Positions 18,043 to 29,689 of a DNA stretch of 64,000 nt are shown piece by piece. Numbering within the stretch: the stretch's first letter is position 1; each line of letters begins with the position of its first letter. The translations under genes were made by a program, and so were the position numbers. Source of the DNA: Paracoccus solventivorans. Its GTDB lineage: Bacteria > Pseudomonadota > Alphaproteobacteria > Rhodobacterales > Rhodobacteraceae. The notes under the pieces are model-generated. The model was given only the letters and a program-made list of their open reading frames with translations. It did no database searches and had not been told where the DNA came from. The DNA lies in NCBI RefSeq assembly GCF_900142875.1, contig NZ_FRCK01000005.1, positions 124,001 to 188,000 on the forward strand, in the 5' to 3' direction.

Positions 18043-18330
18043 ATGGCTTTCACCCCTCTGCACGACCGCGTCCTGGTCCGTCGCGTCGAATCCGACGAAA
18101 AGACCAAGGGCGGCCTGATCATCCCCGACACCGCCAAGGAAAAGCCCGCCGAGGGCGAGGTCGTGTCCGTGGGCGCCGGCACCCGTGACGACGACGGCGA
18201 TCGGATCGCGCTGGATGTCAAGGCCGGCGACCGCATCCTGTTCGGCAAATGGTCGGGCACCGAAATCACGCTGGACGGCGAAGAGCTGCTGATCATGAAG
18301 GAAAGCGACATCCTCGGGATCATCTCGTAA
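18043..18330 (+). CDS. groS: Co-chaperonin GroES
   Basis: The 95-residue lid of the GroEL folding chamber. It is recognised by [19 protein letters not shown], the mobile loop [19 protein letters not shown] and the ending ESDILGIIS. The ATG at 18043 has GGAG eight bases upstream; an in-frame GTG at 18034 is unlikely. It is followed by groEL after 43 bp in the same heat-shock operon, controlled by CIRCE. Confidence 0.97.
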   Translation: MAFTPLHDRVLVRRVESDEKTKGGLIIPDTAKEKPAEGEVVSVGAGTRDDDGDRIALDVKAGDRILFGKWSGTEITLDGEELLIMKESDILGIIS

Positions 18331-18373
18331 TCCCTGACGGATCGTTTTCAACTCATTGACAAGGAAGAGATAA

Positions 18374-20014
<1,641 letters not shown>

Positions 20015-20047
20015 TCACCCCACCCATGCCGATCAGGCACGGACAGG

Positions 20048-20075
20048 AAGGGCGCCCCTTGCGGGCGCCCTTTTT
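20048..20075 (+). terminator. groESL terminator
   Basis: A nine-base stem AGGGCGCCC with its complement over a five-base loop (CTTGC) is followed by a run of T. It stands 33 bp after the groEL stop and is a classic intrinsic terminator. Confidence 0.9.
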
Positions 20076-20165
20076 CGTGGCGCTTTTTTCGTGAACCGCC
20101 CCATGGGCAGCGGCGGCAAGCCGTGCCATGCTGGCGCGGATCGGTCGAACAAGGGGGCAACAGCG

Positions 20166-20597
20166 ATGGACGCCGCGGTCAGGGCGCTGTTCCGGCGCTA
20201 TGAGCAGATGTTCGCGCAGGCGCTGGCCGGGCGCGCCACGATGGACGAGGTGGCGACGCTTTACGCGCCCGAGTTCATTGCCAGCACCCCCGCCGGGGTG
20301 ATCACCGGCCGCAACGACGCGCTGCTGCGCGAGCGCATGGCCCAGGGCTATGCGCATTACCGCGCCATCGGCACCACCGCGATGCGCATCCGCGACCTGC
20401 GCCTGTCACCGATCGACGCGCTGCATTGCGTCGCCCATGTCGCCTGGACCGCGACCTATGCCCGCGACGACCTGCCCGAGACCGCCATCGATTTCGACGT
20501 GCATTACCTGGTCCGGCTGGCCGAGGGCGAGGCGCGTGTGTTCGGCTGGATGTCCGGCGACGAACAGGCGCTGCTGCGCCAGCACGGGGTGATCTGA
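20166..20597 (+). CDS. NTF2-like / SnoaL-type protein of unknown function
   Basis: A 143-residue protein that starts with a helical stretch (MDAAVRALFRRYEQMFAQAL), then LYAPEFIASTPAGVITG and a beta-rich C-terminal half with VHYLVRLAEGEARVFGWMSGDEQALL. This order is typical of the NTF2-like (SnoaL) superfamily. No catalytic residues can be assigned. It stands alone between the groEL terminator and a convergent LysE-type gene. Confidence 0.65.
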   Translation: MDAAVRALFRRYEQMFAQALAGRATMDEVATLYAPEFIASTPAGVITGRNDALLRERMAQGYAHYRAIGTTAMRIRDLRLSPIDALHCVAHVAWTATYARDDLPETAIDFDVHYLVRLAEGEARVFGWMSGDEQALLRQHGVI

Positions 20598-20619
20598 GGG
20601 GGCACGGCGCCCCCCGCGC

Positions 20620-21228
20620 TCAGCGCAGCGGCAGCGCCGCGCCGATGGCGACGAAGATGCCGCCGCAGACCCGGTTGAAGCGGCGCCCGACCCGGGCCAG
20701 CCAGGGCCGCACCCGATGCGCGGCGGCGGCGTAAAGATATTCCACCGCGAACTCGATCACCGCATAGGTGGCGCCCATCACCAGGAACTGCCCGGCCAGG
20801 CTGCGCTCTGCCGACAGGAACTGCGGCAGCAGCGCGCTGAAGAACAAAAGCCCCTTGGGGTTGGTGGCGGCGGTCAGGAACCCCGAGCGGAACAGCGCGG
20901 CACCCCGCACCGCCGCCGCCCCGCCCCCGGCCGCCACCACGATCGGCGGCGAGGCCCACAGCCGGATCCCCAGCCAGACCAGATAGGCGCCCCCGACCAG
21001 CTTGAGCCCGGTCAGCCACAGCGCTGAGGTCCGCACCAGCGCCCCGATCCCGAACATGCACAGCCCCATGACCGCGACCAGCCCGGTGACCCCGCCCATG
21101 ATGGTCCACAGCGCGCGGCGGTTGCCGTGCAGCGCGCCATGGGTCATCGCCAGCAGCACGTTCGGCCCCGGGGTCAGCGCGATCCCGGCCGAGGTCAGCA
21201 GGAACAGAAGCCAGGTTTCAAACGACAT
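20620..21228 (-). CDS. LysE/RhtB family amino-acid exporter
   Basis: A 202-residue inner-membrane protein with about six hydrophobic segments. The family signature is GIALTPGPNVLLAMTHGALHG near the N-terminus, and the loop ATNPKGLLFFSALLPQF is also typical. Members export amino acids such as lysine, threonine or homoserine; the substrate cannot be told here. The ATG at 21228 follows GGAGGGGG. Confidence 0.88.
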   Translation of the reverse strand: MSFETWLLFLLTSAGIALTPGPNVLLAMTHGALHGNRRALWTIMGGVTGLVAVMGLCMFGIGALVRTSALWLTGLKLVGGAYLVWLGIRLWASPPIVVAAGGGAAAVRGAALFRSGFLTAATNPKGLLFFSALLPQFLSAERSLAGQFLVMGATYAVIEFAVEYLYAAAAHRVRPWLARVGRRFNRVCGGIFVAIGAALPLR

Positions 21229-21289
21229 GCCCCCTCCGAAGCGAAAGAAGGGGCCGCGCCCCCCGGTCCGTGGAACCCCCCGCGGCGGC

Positions 21290-22816
21290 TCAGGCCACCA
21301 CCGCCGCCACCTTAAGCGCCGAGGCAAGCGCGCGGAAGCGGGCTTCGACCACTTCGCCCATCAGCTCGCGCCCGCTGTCGGTCAGGGCCAGGGTCAGCGT
21401 GCCGGCGTCGCGGTCCAGAGCCAGCGCGCCGGCCTCGGTCGGGTCGCCGATGGAGAACATCGCCCCGAAGCGCATGGCGCGGCCGACGATCTCGGCCTCG
21501 CGGATCTCGTCCTGGGCCAGCAGCGGCAGCAGCGGCTCGACCAGGCAGCCGGTGCGGCTGTTGGTATAGCGGTGCAGCAGCGACAGCCCCAGGAACACCC
21601 GTTCCGGGTGCGACAGCGCGGTCATGTTGGAATGGGTCACGTTGTCGAAACTGGCCTCGGCCCGGTAATCGGGGTGCGCGCGCCAGCTGGTGTCGTGCAG
21701 CAGGCAGGCGGCGCGGATCAGCCGCTCGCGCTCGGGCGGGGCGCCCGCGAACACCGGCGCCAGGAACTGGAACAGCCGCTTGCCCGCCCCGGGCAGCCGC
21801 GCCATCTTGCGCTCGGTGAACTTGGCGGCCTCGATCAGCGGGTCGCGCTTGCGGATGCCGGCGGACATCTGTTCGTAAAGCAGCCCCTCGCGGATACCGT
21901 AGGAGCTGACGGCGATCTCGCGCGGGGCAAAGGTCAGCACCAGCTGGCGCAGCACCTGCACCGCCAGCGGCACCAGCTCGAGCCGCGAGGAGGAGATGCC
22001 GCTGCGCGACTTCATCTCGGCCTGCGGGGTGTCGCCGATCCACTTGACCGTGGCCAGCACGTCCTCGGGGGTCATGCGGTATTCGTGCAGCACCGTCATC
22101 GGATAGCCGCGCCGCTCCATGTCCAGCCGCGCGATCGCCCGCCACGAACCGCCGACCAGATAGATGCGCTCGTGGTCGTCGCCGACCGCGGCGGCCAGCC
22201 CCTCGACCACCTTCTGGATATGGCGGCGCAGGGCCTTGCGCTCGACCAGCTGCAGGCGGAACGGGCCCAGCGGCGAGGTGGCGCGGCGGCCGATCTTTCC
22301 CTCGCCGACCTCGGCCAGCTCCATCGAGCTGCCGCCCATGTCGCAGACCAGCCCGCGCGCGTCGGGCCAGCCCAGCAGCACCCCTTGCGCCGACAGCCGC
22401 GCCTCTTCCTCGCCGTCGATGATCAGAAGCTTCAGCCCGGTTCTGCGGGTAACGGCGCGGTTGAAGGCGGGGCCGTCCTCGGCCTCGCGCACGGCGGCGG
22501 TGGCGACGCAGGTCAGCGCCTCGATCCCCATGTCGCGCGCCAGGGTGGAAAAACGCTTCAGCGCCGCCATGCCCCGCCGCACTCCCTCGGGGTTCAGCCG
22601 CCCGGTCGAGGCCAGCCCTTGCCCCAGCCCGGCCATGACCTTTTCGTTGTAGAAATACGCCGGGCTGCGGGCGGCGCCGTCGAACACGACCAGCCGGATC
22701 GAGTTCGAGCCGACGTCCACCACCCCCACCCGCGCCAGTTCCCGCATCGACCGGACCGGCAGCCCGTGCTTGCCGAAGGGGGCGATTTTCTGGCCGCTGG
22801 CGGTCTTGACGTTCAT
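21290..22816 (-). CDS. ppx: Exopolyphosphatase (Ppx/GppA family)
   Basis: A 508-residue enzyme that removes terminal phosphates from polyphosphate or hydrolyses pppGpp. It has the actin-like ATPase fold: VGVVDVGSNSIRLVVFD, ATAAVREAEDG, the GEEEARLSAQG loop and the phosphate-binding CDMGGSSMELAEV. A C-terminal helical HD-like region (LLHDTSWRAHPDYRAE) follows. It lies 60 bp downstream of ppk on the same strand, so synthesis and breakdown of polyphosphate are encoded together. Confidence 0.92.
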   Translation of the reverse strand: MNVKTASGQKIAPFGKHGLPVRSMRELARVGVVDVGSNSIRLVVFDGAARSPAYFYNEKVMAGLGQGLASTGRLNPEGVRRGMAALKRFSTLARDMGIEALTCVATAAVREAEDGPAFNRAVTRRTGLKLLIIDGEEEARLSAQGVLLGWPDARGLVCDMGGSSMELAEVGEGKIGRRATSPLGPFRLQLVERKALRRHIQKVVEGLAAAVGDDHERIYLVGGSWRAIARLDMERRGYPMTVLHEYRMTPEDVLATVKWIGDTPQAEMKSRSGISSSRLELVPLAVQVLRQLVLTFAPREIAVSSYGIREGLLYEQMSAGIRKRDPLIEAAKFTERKMARLPGAGKRLFQFLAPVFAGAPPERERLIRAACLLHDTSWRAHPDYRAEASFDNVTHSNMTALSHPERVFLGLSLLHRYTNSRTGCLVEPLLPLLAQDEIREAEIVGRAMRFGAMFSIGDPTEAGALALDRDAGTLTLALTDSGRELMGEVVEARFRALASALKVAAVVA

Positions 22817-22876
22817 GGCGGGCCTTTTCTTCCGTTGTGCGGACGGGCGCAGGAAAGCGCCCGACGCGGGTTCAGG

Positions 22877-25042
22877 TCAATCCCGGGTATGGGTCAGAGC
22901 CGCGACATCCTTTGCCCCGGCCGTTCCCCGCCCAGAAAGCGAGGGGTTGTCAAGGAAATACTGGTGGCAGTTGAACAGATCCTCGCGGTCCTCGGGCAGG
23001 TGGCGCAGATAGCGGCCGTCGGGTTGCAGGATCCAGCTCTGCGCCTCGTCGGCCAGGTTGGCGGCCATGATCTGGCTGGTGATCTGCGCCTTCACCGTCT
23101 CGTTGATGCATTCGACCAGCGACTCGACCCGGCGGTTGAGGTTGCGGTCCATCCAGTCGGCCGAGCTGATGAACACCCGCGCCTTGCGCGAGGGCAGCCC
23201 GTGGCCGTTGCCGAAACAGACCACGCGGCTGTGTTCGAGGAAGCGCCCGACGATGGACTTGACCCGGATGTTGTCCGAAAGCCCGGCGATGCCGGGGCGC
23301 AGCCCGCAGATGCCGCGCACCACCAGGTTGATGCGCACCCCCGCGTTCGAGGCGGCGTAAAGCGCCTCGATCACGTCCTTCTCGATCAGGCTGTTCAGCT
23401 TGGCCCAGATCTCGGCCGGGCGGCCTTGGCGGGCGAATTCGGCCTCGCGCGCGATCAGGTCCAGCAGGGTGGACTTCAGGTTGATCGGGCTGATCGCCAG
23501 GTTTTCCAGCCCCACCGGCTCGACATAGCTGGACAGGTAGTTGAACACCTTGGTCGCGTCGCGCCCCAGCGCCGGGTCGCAGGTCAGCAGCGACAGGTCG
23601 GTATAGATGCGCGCGGTGATCGGGTGGTAGTTGCCGGTCCCGAAATGGGTATAGGTGACCAGCGCATCGCCTTCGCGCCGCACCACGGTCGAGATCTTGG
23701 CATGGGTCTTGTAGTTGAAGAACCCGTAGACCACATGCGCGCCCGCCCGTTCCAGCCGCCGCGACTGCCGGATGTTGGCGGCCTCGTCGAAGCGGGCCTT
23801 CAGCTCGACCAGCGCCACCACCGACTTGCCCGCTTCCGCCGCCTCGCACAGGGCGCTGACAATGGGGCTGTCGCGGCTGGTGCGGTACAGCGTCTGCTTG
23901 ATCGCCACCACGTCGGGGTCGCGCGCCGCCTGCTGCAGGAAGCGCACCACCATGTCGAAGGTCTCGTACGGGTGGTGCAGCAGCATGTCCTTTTGCCGGA
24001 TGGCGGCGAACATGTCGCCGTCGTGGTCCTGGACCCGCTCGGGCACCCGCGGCACGAAGGACGGCCATTGCAGGTCCGGGCGGCTGTCCAGCACCAGCTC
24101 GCGCATGTCGGCCATGCCCAGCAGCCCCTCGACCTGGATCACCTCGTCCAGCCCGACCTGCAGCCGCTGCATGATCAGCTTGCGCAGCCGGTCGGGGGCG
24201 CCGGCGGTGATCTTCAGCCGGATCACGTCGCCGCGGCGGCGGCGCTTCAGCGCGGTCTCGAACTCGCGCACCAGATCCTCGGCCTCGTCCTCGAGCTCGA
24301 GGTCGCTGTCGCGCAGCACCCGGAAGGCGCAGTGGCCGACATCGCGATAGCCGGGGAACAGCCGCGGCAGATACATCAGCAGCAGATCTTCCAGCCGCAG
24401 GAACCGCTGCCCCCCGGGCAAAGGGATAAATCGCTTGAGCTGCCCCGGAATCGGCAGCAGCGCCTGCATCTGGCTGCCGTCGGATTCCCGCGCCAGCTCC
24501 AGCGCCAGGCAGAAGCCGGCGTTGGGGATGAAGGGGAACGGGTGCGCCGGGTCGATGGTCAGCGGCGTCAGCACCGGGAACACCTGTTCCAGGAAATGCG
24601 TGCGCAGGAACGCCGCCTCGGCCCGGGTCACGCGCGAGCGCGACAGGATGACGATGCCCTCGGCCTCCATCTCGCGGCGCAGCTTGTTCCAGACGGTCTG
24701 CTGCGCCCCCATCAGCCGGCGGGCGTCGGCGTTGATCAGCGCCAGCTGCTCGGCCGGGGTCAGCCCGTCGTCCGAGGGGGTGACGTTGCCCTCGCGCACC
24801 AGCTCGCGCAGCCCGGCGACGCGGACGGTGTAGAACTCGTCGAGGTTGGTGGCCGAGATCGACAGGAAGCGCAGCCGCTCCAGCAGCGGCACCCGCGGGT
24901 TGCGGGCCTCGTCCAGCACCCGCCAGTTGAAGCTCAGCCAGCTGAGCTCGCGGTTGAAGAACCGCGCCGGCCCCTCGGGCGGCCCCTCGGAAAGGACGCG
25001 GGCGGGGGGAATCGGGGTCTTGAGGAAATCGGCCTGGGTCAT
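22877..25042 (-). CDS. ppk1: Polyphosphate kinase 1
   Basis: A 721-residue enzyme that polymerises the terminal phosphate of ATP into polyphosphate. It begins with the N-terminal domain ([20 protein letters not shown]), has the head domain, and shows two PLD-like catalytic domains, with the autophosphorylated histidine in [10 protein letters not shown] and the motif [14 protein letters not shown]. The length is usual for the family. It is transcribed from a region that holds two repeat copies and is followed by ppx. Confidence 0.96.
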   Translation of the reverse strand: MTQADFLKTPIPPARVLSEGPPEGPARFFNRELSWLSFNWRVLDEARNPRVPLLERLRFLSISATNLDEFYTVRVAGLRELVREGNVTPSDDGLTPAEQLALINADARRLMGAQQTVWNKLRREMEAEGIVILSRSRVTRAEAAFLRTHFLEQVFPVLTPLTIDPAHPFPFIPNAGFCLALELARESDGSQMQALLPIPGQLKRFIPLPGGQRFLRLEDLLLMYLPRLFPGYRDVGHCAFRVLRDSDLELEDEAEDLVREFETALKRRRRGDVIRLKITAGAPDRLRKLIMQRLQVGLDEVIQVEGLLGMADMRELVLDSRPDLQWPSFVPRVPERVQDHDGDMFAAIRQKDMLLHHPYETFDMVVRFLQQAARDPDVVAIKQTLYRTSRDSPIVSALCEAAEAGKSVVALVELKARFDEAANIRQSRRLERAGAHVVYGFFNYKTHAKISTVVRREGDALVTYTHFGTGNYHPITARIYTDLSLLTCDPALGRDATKVFNYLSSYVEPVGLENLAISPINLKSTLLDLIAREAEFARQGRPAEIWAKLNSLIEKDVIEALYAASNAGVRINLVVRGICGLRPGIAGLSDNIRVKSIVGRFLEHSRVVCFGNGHGLPSRKARVFISSADWMDRNLNRRVESLVECINETVKAQITSQIMAANLADEAQSWILQPDGRYLRHLPEDREDLFNCHQYFLDNPSLSGRGTAGAKDVAALTHTRD

Positions 25043-25192
25043 GGAAACATCATGCAGGAAAAAGCGGGGCAGTTGAGGGGTTTCTGGAACGCCCGCGAAA
25101 GACTGTCAAACCGCGCCCGACAATCTTCACGCAACCGACATAAAGCGCGCAGGCCATGCCGTCCCGGCCGCCGCCTACCGGCACCCCATGCC

Positions 25193-25311
25193 TTCATCTT
25201 GCCGGAAATATCCCGCGGGCTTCCGAGCGCCCGGAACAGGCGGCGGATCAGGAAACAGTCCCCAAGGCTGCTTTCCCGTCGGAGGGTCCAGTGGACCGTT
25301 TCAGCGAGAGA
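25193..25311 (-). repeat. Long interspersed repeat, copy 3
   Basis: A full-length inverse copy of the repeat at 8027-8146. The two are alike along the whole length, including the GGCGGATCAGGAAACAG part and the end TTCATCTTGCCGGAAATATC. Spurious peptides from both copies match almost residue by residue, which shows how close they are. Confidence 0.75.
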
Positions 25312-25350
25312 GGCCACGACAATGGCCGGGGACTGGCCCCCGCTCGGGCA

Positions 25351-25435
25351 GCGCCCGGAATAATAGGCGGATCCGAAACAGCCCCAAGGCTGCTTTCCCG
25401 CCGAATAGTCCAGTGGATTGTTTTCAGCGCCACGG
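25351..25435 (-). repeat. Long interspersed repeat, copy 4 (partial)
   Basis: It matches the distal two thirds of copy 3 (GCGCCCGGAATAATAGGCGGATC.. to GGATTGTTTTCAGCG) but lacks the GGATATTT core half. It is 40 bp from copy 3 in the same orientation, forming an imperfect tandem. Confidence 0.65.
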
Positions 25436-25470
25436 CAGACAGCCCCCGGCTCCAACCCCGCCCCCGCCGC

Positions 25471-26151
25471 TCAGCCCGCCATCCGCGCCAGCGCCGCCAG
25501 TGCCAAGGGCCTTGTCACCGCCCGCCCCTCGGCCAGCGCGGTGCGGTCGATCTCGGCCACCACGCGCCGGGCCAGCCCCAGGTCGCGGTCCATGTGCCGC
25601 GAAAGCGATTCGACCACGCCCGGCCCGGGCACCAGCTGGCGGTCGGCGAACAGCTTGACCAGCACCGCGGCCAGCAGCGCCTCGTCGGGGGGCTCGAGCC
25701 GCACCAGCGCCGTCGCCGCCATGCGCGAGGCGAGGTCGGGCAGCGCCAGCCCCCAGTCGCGCGGCGGCGTCCGCGCGGTGATCAGCAGCAGCGCCCCCTG
25801 CGCCGCGCAGAGGTTCCACAGATGGAACAGCGCCGCCTCGGCCCCGGCAGCGCCACCGGCGCGATGGGCGTCCTCGACCACCAGCGCACCGCCCGGCGCG
25901 ACCAGCGCATCCGCAGTCTCGGGCCGCAGCGCCGAGGCGCGGACCCGCTGCGCCCCGTGCTCGGCCGCCCAGAACGCCGCCAGATGCGACTTGCCCGCGC
26001 CCTCGGGGCCGACCAGCAGCAACCGCCCCTGCGGCCAGTCCTGCGGCCGGTCCAGCATGGCCAGCGCCTCGGCATTGGCGGAGGCGGGCAGGAAATCCTG
26101 CCGCGACAGCGCCGGGGGCGTGCGCAGGTCCAGCGTCAGCTGGCGGGGCAT
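25471..26151 (-). CDS. hda: Hda-like DnaA-related regulatory ATPase
   Basis: A 226-residue AAA+ protein homologous to the central domain of DnaA, without its DNA-binding domain. The N-terminal QLTLDLRTPP resembles the clamp-binding peptide of Hda. Walker A is GPEGAGKSHL, Walker B is ALVVEDAH, and LITARTPPRDW is the sensor-like segment. Hda/HdaA stimulates ATP hydrolysis on DnaA at the replication clamp and so limits re-initiation. It follows the AI-2E-type permease by one base, an order common in alphaproteobacteria. Confidence 0.85.
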   Translation of the reverse strand: MPRQLTLDLRTPPALSRQDFLPASANAEALAMLDRPQDWPQGRLLLVGPEGAGKSHLAAFWAAEHGAQRVRASALRPETADALVAPGGALVVEDAHRAGGAAGAEAALFHLWNLCAAQGALLLITARTPPRDWGLALPDLASRMAATALVRLEPPDEALLAAVLVKLFADRQLVPGPGVVESLSRHMDRDLGLARRVVAEIDRTALAEGRAVTRPLALAALARMAG

Positions 26152-26152
26152 C

Positions 26153-27424
26153 TCAGCCTCTCCCGAGCCTGCCGCCCGGCACGGGGAGTCCGGCCCTGCT
26201 GTCGGGAAGCACGGGTCCCTGCGGCTCGGGCCCCTGCGCCTCGGGCGGCGGCGCGCCGACCCGCGCCTCGCGCACCGCCTCGTCATGGGTGCGCTGTTCC
26301 TGCGCGATGCGGCGGGCGACGGTGCCGTGGGGGACGATCTCGACCAGCGTCGGCTGCGGCGGCGGCGAGGGCTGCTGCGCGCCAGTGTAAAGCGCGCTTT
26401 CCTTGTAGCGCGCGACCGTGTGGCGCACGATCACCCCCACGGCCGCGCCCAGCGGCACCGCCACCAGCAGCCCGACGAACCCGAACAGCGTGCCGAACAC
26501 CGCCAGCGCCAGCATCAGCCAGACCGGGTGCAGCCCGACATGGCCGCCGATGATCTTGGGCTGCAGGTAGTTGCTTTCCAGCATCTGCCCGGCGGCGAAG
26601 ATCCCGGCGACGATCAGGATCCGCGCCGGCTCGTCCCAGAACGAAAACAGCGCCACCCCGATCGACAGCACGCCGCCCAGCAGCGTGCCCAGATAGGGGA
26701 TGAAGGACAGCGACGCCGCCGACACCCCGATCACGATGCCGAAGGGCAGCCCGGCCAGCGCCAGCCCGGTCGAATACAGCAGCGCCAGGATCAGGATCAC
26801 CACCGCCTGCCCGCGCACGAACCCGGAAATGCTGTCGTTGATCTGCGCAAACAGCGTGCGCAGCGTGTCCAGATGCGGGCGCGGCAGCAGCGCGTCGATC
26901 CGGTCGACCATGCGGTCCCAGTCCAGCAGCATGTAGAAGGCCACCACCGGCGCGATCACCACCACCATGACAAAGCCGATCACCCCGTTGATCGAGCCCA
27001 TGACGCTGCCGACGATGGTGCCCATGCTGCCGGCCACCGTCTCGCGCCCCTTGTCCAGCGCCATGTCCAGGAACCCGCCCGAGGGCAGCAGGTCGGGAAA
27101 CCGCGCCTGCACCACCTCTTGCAGGCGCTGGATCATGTGGGGGGCGGTCTCGACCAGCTGCGTGCCCTGCCGCAACAGCAGCGGCACCAGCCAAACCAGC
27201 GTCGCCGCAAAGGCCAGCACCACGATGGCGGTGATCAGCACCACGGCCAGCGTGCGCGACAGCCCGGCGCGTTCCAGCCGGTCGGCCACGGGGTCAAGGA
27301 AATAGGCGATGGCCATGCCCAGCAGGAACGGCATGATCGCATTGCCCAGGAACCACAGGACCAGCACCAGCACCAGCGCCGCGGCGCCCCACCAGATGGC
27401 CTGCTTGCTGCCGGCAAACCGCAT
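26153..27424 (-). CDS. AI-2E family (PerM-like) membrane protein
   Basis: A 423-residue integral membrane protein with about eight hydrophobic segments and the family features LGNAIMPFLLGMAIAYFLDPVADRLER and the C-terminal GHVGLHPVWLMLALAVFG. Family members are named for the AI-2 exporter TqsA, but most have other or unknown substrates. A Pro/Gln-rich cytosolic tail of about 80 residues follows the last helix. I chose the ATG at 27424, directly before the first membrane segment. It is the first gene of the pair with hda. Confidence 0.85.
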   Translation of the reverse strand: MRFAGSKQAIWWGAAALVLVLVLWFLGNAIMPFLLGMAIAYFLDPVADRLERAGLSRTLAVVLITAIVVLAFAATLVWLVPLLLRQGTQLVETAPHMIQRLQEVVQARFPDLLPSGGFLDMALDKGRETVAGSMGTIVGSVMGSINGVIGFVMVVVIAPVVAFYMLLDWDRMVDRIDALLPRPHLDTLRTLFAQINDSISGFVRGQAVVILILALLYSTGLALAGLPFGIVIGVSAASLSFIPYLGTLLGGVLSIGVALFSFWDEPARILIVAGIFAAGQMLESNYLQPKIIGGHVGLHPVWLMLALAVFGTLFGFVGLLVAVPLGAAVGVIVRHTVARYKESALYTGAQQPSPPPQPTLVEIVPHGTVARRIAQEQRTHDEAVREARVGAPPPEAQGPEPQGPVLPDSRAGLPVPGGRLGRG

Positions 27425-27570
27425 CGCGAACGCTCCGTTCCCGGGCACCATGGCCCGCATCCCCCGGGCCCGCCCCGGTTCGGGCCCTGTTTGTCGCGTC
27501 CCGGGCGGCGGTGCAAGCGCGCGCTGCGCGGCTCTCACGCAAATGCGTCCCTTGCCCCTTTGCGCCAGCC

Positions 27571-27606
27571 GCTTCTTTCTGGCCCAAATACCCGCGCCGC
27601 AGGCAG
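27571..27606 (-). repeat. Short GGTATTT-type element in the hda/proS divergent region
   Basis: On the minus strand GGCGCGGGTATTTGGGCCAG followed by AAAGAAG resembles the short element core, with GTATTT in place of GATATTT. The 280-bp divergent region (27425-27704) otherwise shows nothing recognisable; promoters for both flanking genes should be in it. Confidence 0.45.
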
Positions 27607-27704
27607 GGCGGAACTTGGCCCGCCAGGCGCCGCCCGCCGCAACCGTTGCCCCCCGCGCCGCGATCCGCTAACCCGGCCGTGAACTCGCCCAAAGGTCCCG
27701 TCCC

Positions 27705-29063
27705 ATGCGTCTGTCGCGCTATTTCCTGCCCGTCCTGAAAGAAAACCCCGCCGAGGCGCAGATCGTCAGCCACCGGCTGATGCTGCGCGCCGGCATGATC
27801 AAGCAGCAGGCCGCCGGCATCTATTCCTGGCTGCCGCTGGGGCTGAAGGTGCTGAAGCGCATCGAGCAGATCGTGCACGAGGAACAAGGCCGCGCCGGCC
27901 ACATCCCGCTCTTGATGCCGACGCTGCAGCCGGCCGATCTGTGGCGCGAATCCGGCCGCTACGACGATTACGGCGAAGAGATGCTGCGCATCACCGACCG
28001 CCACAAGCGCGACATGCTCTATGGTCCCACCAACGAGGAGATGATCACCGACATCTTCCGCGCGCATGTGAACAGCTACAAGGACCTGCCGCTGACGCTG
28101 TATCAGATCCAGTGGAAGTTCCGCGACGAGATCCGTCCCCGCTTCGGCGTGATGCGCGGGCGCGAGTTCCTGATGAAGGACGGCTACAATTTCGACCTCA
28201 CGCGCGAGGACGCGCTGCACGCCTACAACCGCCATCTGGTCAGCTATCTGCGCACCTACGAACGCATGGGGCTGCAGGCGATCCCGATGCGCGCCGACAG
28301 CGGCCCGATCGGCGGCGAGGACACGCATGAGTTCCTCGTCCTTGCCGAGACCGGCGAATCCGAGGTGTTCTACGACAGCGCCATCACCGACCTGCGTTTC
28401 GGCGACCGCGCCATCGACTATGACGACCCCGCCGCCTGCCGCGCGGTGCTGGACGAGTTCACCAGCCGCTACGCCCGCACGGACGAGACCCACGACGAGG
28501 CGCTGTTCAACCAGATCCCCGAGGAGCGCCGCCGTTCCGCCCGCGGCATCGAGGTCGGGCAGATCTTCTATTTCGGCACCAAGTATTCCGAACCGATGGG
28601 CGCCACCGTCGTCGGCCCGGACGGGGCGCGGGTGCCGGTGCACATGGGCAGCCACGGCATCGGCGTCTCGCGCCTGCTGGGCGCGATCATCGAGGCCAGC
28701 CACGACGAGCGCGGCATCATCTGGCCCGAGGGCGTCACCCCCTTCCACGTCGGGCTGGTGAATCTGAAACAGGGCGATCCCTCGACCGACAGCGCCTGCG
28801 AGGCGCTGGAGCGCGAGCTGCGCGCCCGCGGGCTCGAGGTGCTCTACGACGACCGCGACGAGCGCGCGGGCGCCAAGTTCGCCACCATGGACCTGATCGG
28901 CCTGCCCTGGCGGATCACCGTCGGCCCGCGCGGCCTGGCCTCGAACGTGGTCGAGCTGACCAGCCGCCGCAGCGGCGAATCGCTCGAACTGCCGCCCGCG
29001 CAGGCGGTCGAGCGGCTGGCCGCGATCTACGCCCCGGTGTTCGACGCCGGCTGGCGTCCCTGA
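27705..29063 (+). CDS. proS: Prolyl-tRNA synthetase
   Basis: A 452-residue class II aminoacyl-tRNA synthetase that loads proline on its tRNA. It shows motif 1 ([24 protein letters not shown]), motif 2 ([21 protein letters not shown]) and motif 3 ([16 protein letters not shown]), then the anticodon-binding domain. It lacks the large editing insertion of the E. coli enzyme, as is usual for the shorter alphaproteobacterial type. Confidence 0.95.
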   Translation: MRLSRYFLPVLKENPAEAQIVSHRLMLRAGMIKQQAAGIYSWLPLGLKVLKRIEQIVHEEQGRAGHIPLLMPTLQPADLWRESGRYDDYGEEMLRITDRHKRDMLYGPTNEEMITDIFRAHVNSYKDLPLTLYQIQWKFRDEIRPRFGVMRGREFLMKDGYNFDLTREDALHAYNRHLVSYLRTYERMGLQAIPMRADSGPIGGEDTHEFLVLAETGESEVFYDSAITDLRFGDRAIDYDDPAACRAVLDEFTSRYARTDETHDEALFNQIPEERRRSARGIEVGQIFYFGTKYSEPMGATVVGPDGARVPVHMGSHGIGVSRLLGAIIEASHDERGIIWPEGVTPFHVGLVNLKQGDPSTDSACEALERELRARGLEVLYDDRDERAGAKFATMDLIGLPWRITVGPRGLASNVVELTSRRSGESLELPPAQAVERLAAIYAPVFDAGWRP

Positions 29064-29209
29064 CCCCGGCGCGGGTCGCGCCCCGCCCCCCCCCGCGGCC
29101 CGGCCTGCGGCATCGTGAAACAGCGCAGGTGGGCGCCCCGGCGCAACCTGCCGCCTTGCGTTTGCGCCGCGATCATGCACCCTGACCGCACAAGCAGAAG
29201 AGGTTGTGG

Positions 29210-29656
29210 ATGTACAAGCATATTCTGATCGCCACCGACGGCTCGGAACTGGCGCTCAAGGGGTTGCGGCAGGGGCTGGGGCTGGCCCGGATTTCCGGGG
29301 CCAAGGTCACGGTGCTGACCGTGATCGAGCCGCTGCGCCCCCAGGTGCTGGCGGCGGCGCAACGGGCCGGGATCGAGGATCCCGTCGGCCGCTACGACCA
29401 GCAGATCGACGAGATGATGAAGGAACGCCTGGCCTCCATCCAGGCCGAGGCCACCGAACAGGGCGTGACGGTCGAGCCGATCCACGAGGTCGACGACTCC
29501 CCGGCCGAGGCGATCCTGCGCACCGCCAATCTGCAGGGCTGCGACCTGATCGTGATGTCCTCGCACGGGCGGCGCGGGTTGCAGAAGCTGCTGCTGGGCA
29601 GCCAGACCTCGGAAGTGCTGGTGAAGACCACGGTGCCGGTGCTGGTGGTGCGCTGA
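29210..29656 (+). CDS. Universal stress protein (UspA family)
   Basis: A 148-residue cytosolic protein with the UspA fold: MYKHILIATDGSELALKGL at the start and the ATP-binding motif MSSHGRRGLQKLLLGSQTSEVL near the end. That makes it likely to be a nucleotide-binding member. I chose the ATG at 29210 after AGAAGAGG; a TTG two codons upstream is unlikely. It is 33 bp before the ribokinase gene on the same strand. Confidence 0.92.
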   Translation: MYKHILIATDGSELALKGLRQGLGLARISGAKVTVLTVIEPLRPQVLAAAQRAGIEDPVGRYDQQIDEMMKERLASIQAEATEQGVTVEPIHEVDDSPAEAILRTANLQGCDLIVMSSHGRRGLQKLLLGSQTSEVLVKTTVPVLVVR

Positions 29657-29689
29657 GGCGCGCGGCCGGGGCGGCAAGGGGGGCGGCGC

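Larger units (their letters stand above)
25043..25470. other. Repeat-filled gap between hda and ppk
   Basis: These 428 bp have no supported gene. They contain one full long repeat copy (25193-25311) and one partial copy (25351-25435), both in minus orientation. The open frames across it translate only repeat sequence. The ppk promoter presumably lies in the first 150 bp (25043-25190), where AT content is higher. Confidence 0.65.

Noticed and set aside
21002..25363. A 1453-codon plus-strand open frame opposite ppx and ppk
   Set aside because: It is antisense to two well-supported genes, full of His/Gln/Arg/Gly low complexity, and has no domain. Long antisense frames are expected at this GC content.
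25039..25455. A 138-codon minus-strand open frame whose peptide resembles the open leader of ispDF
   Set aside because: The likeness comes from two copies of the same non-coding repeat; there is no conserved start or domain.
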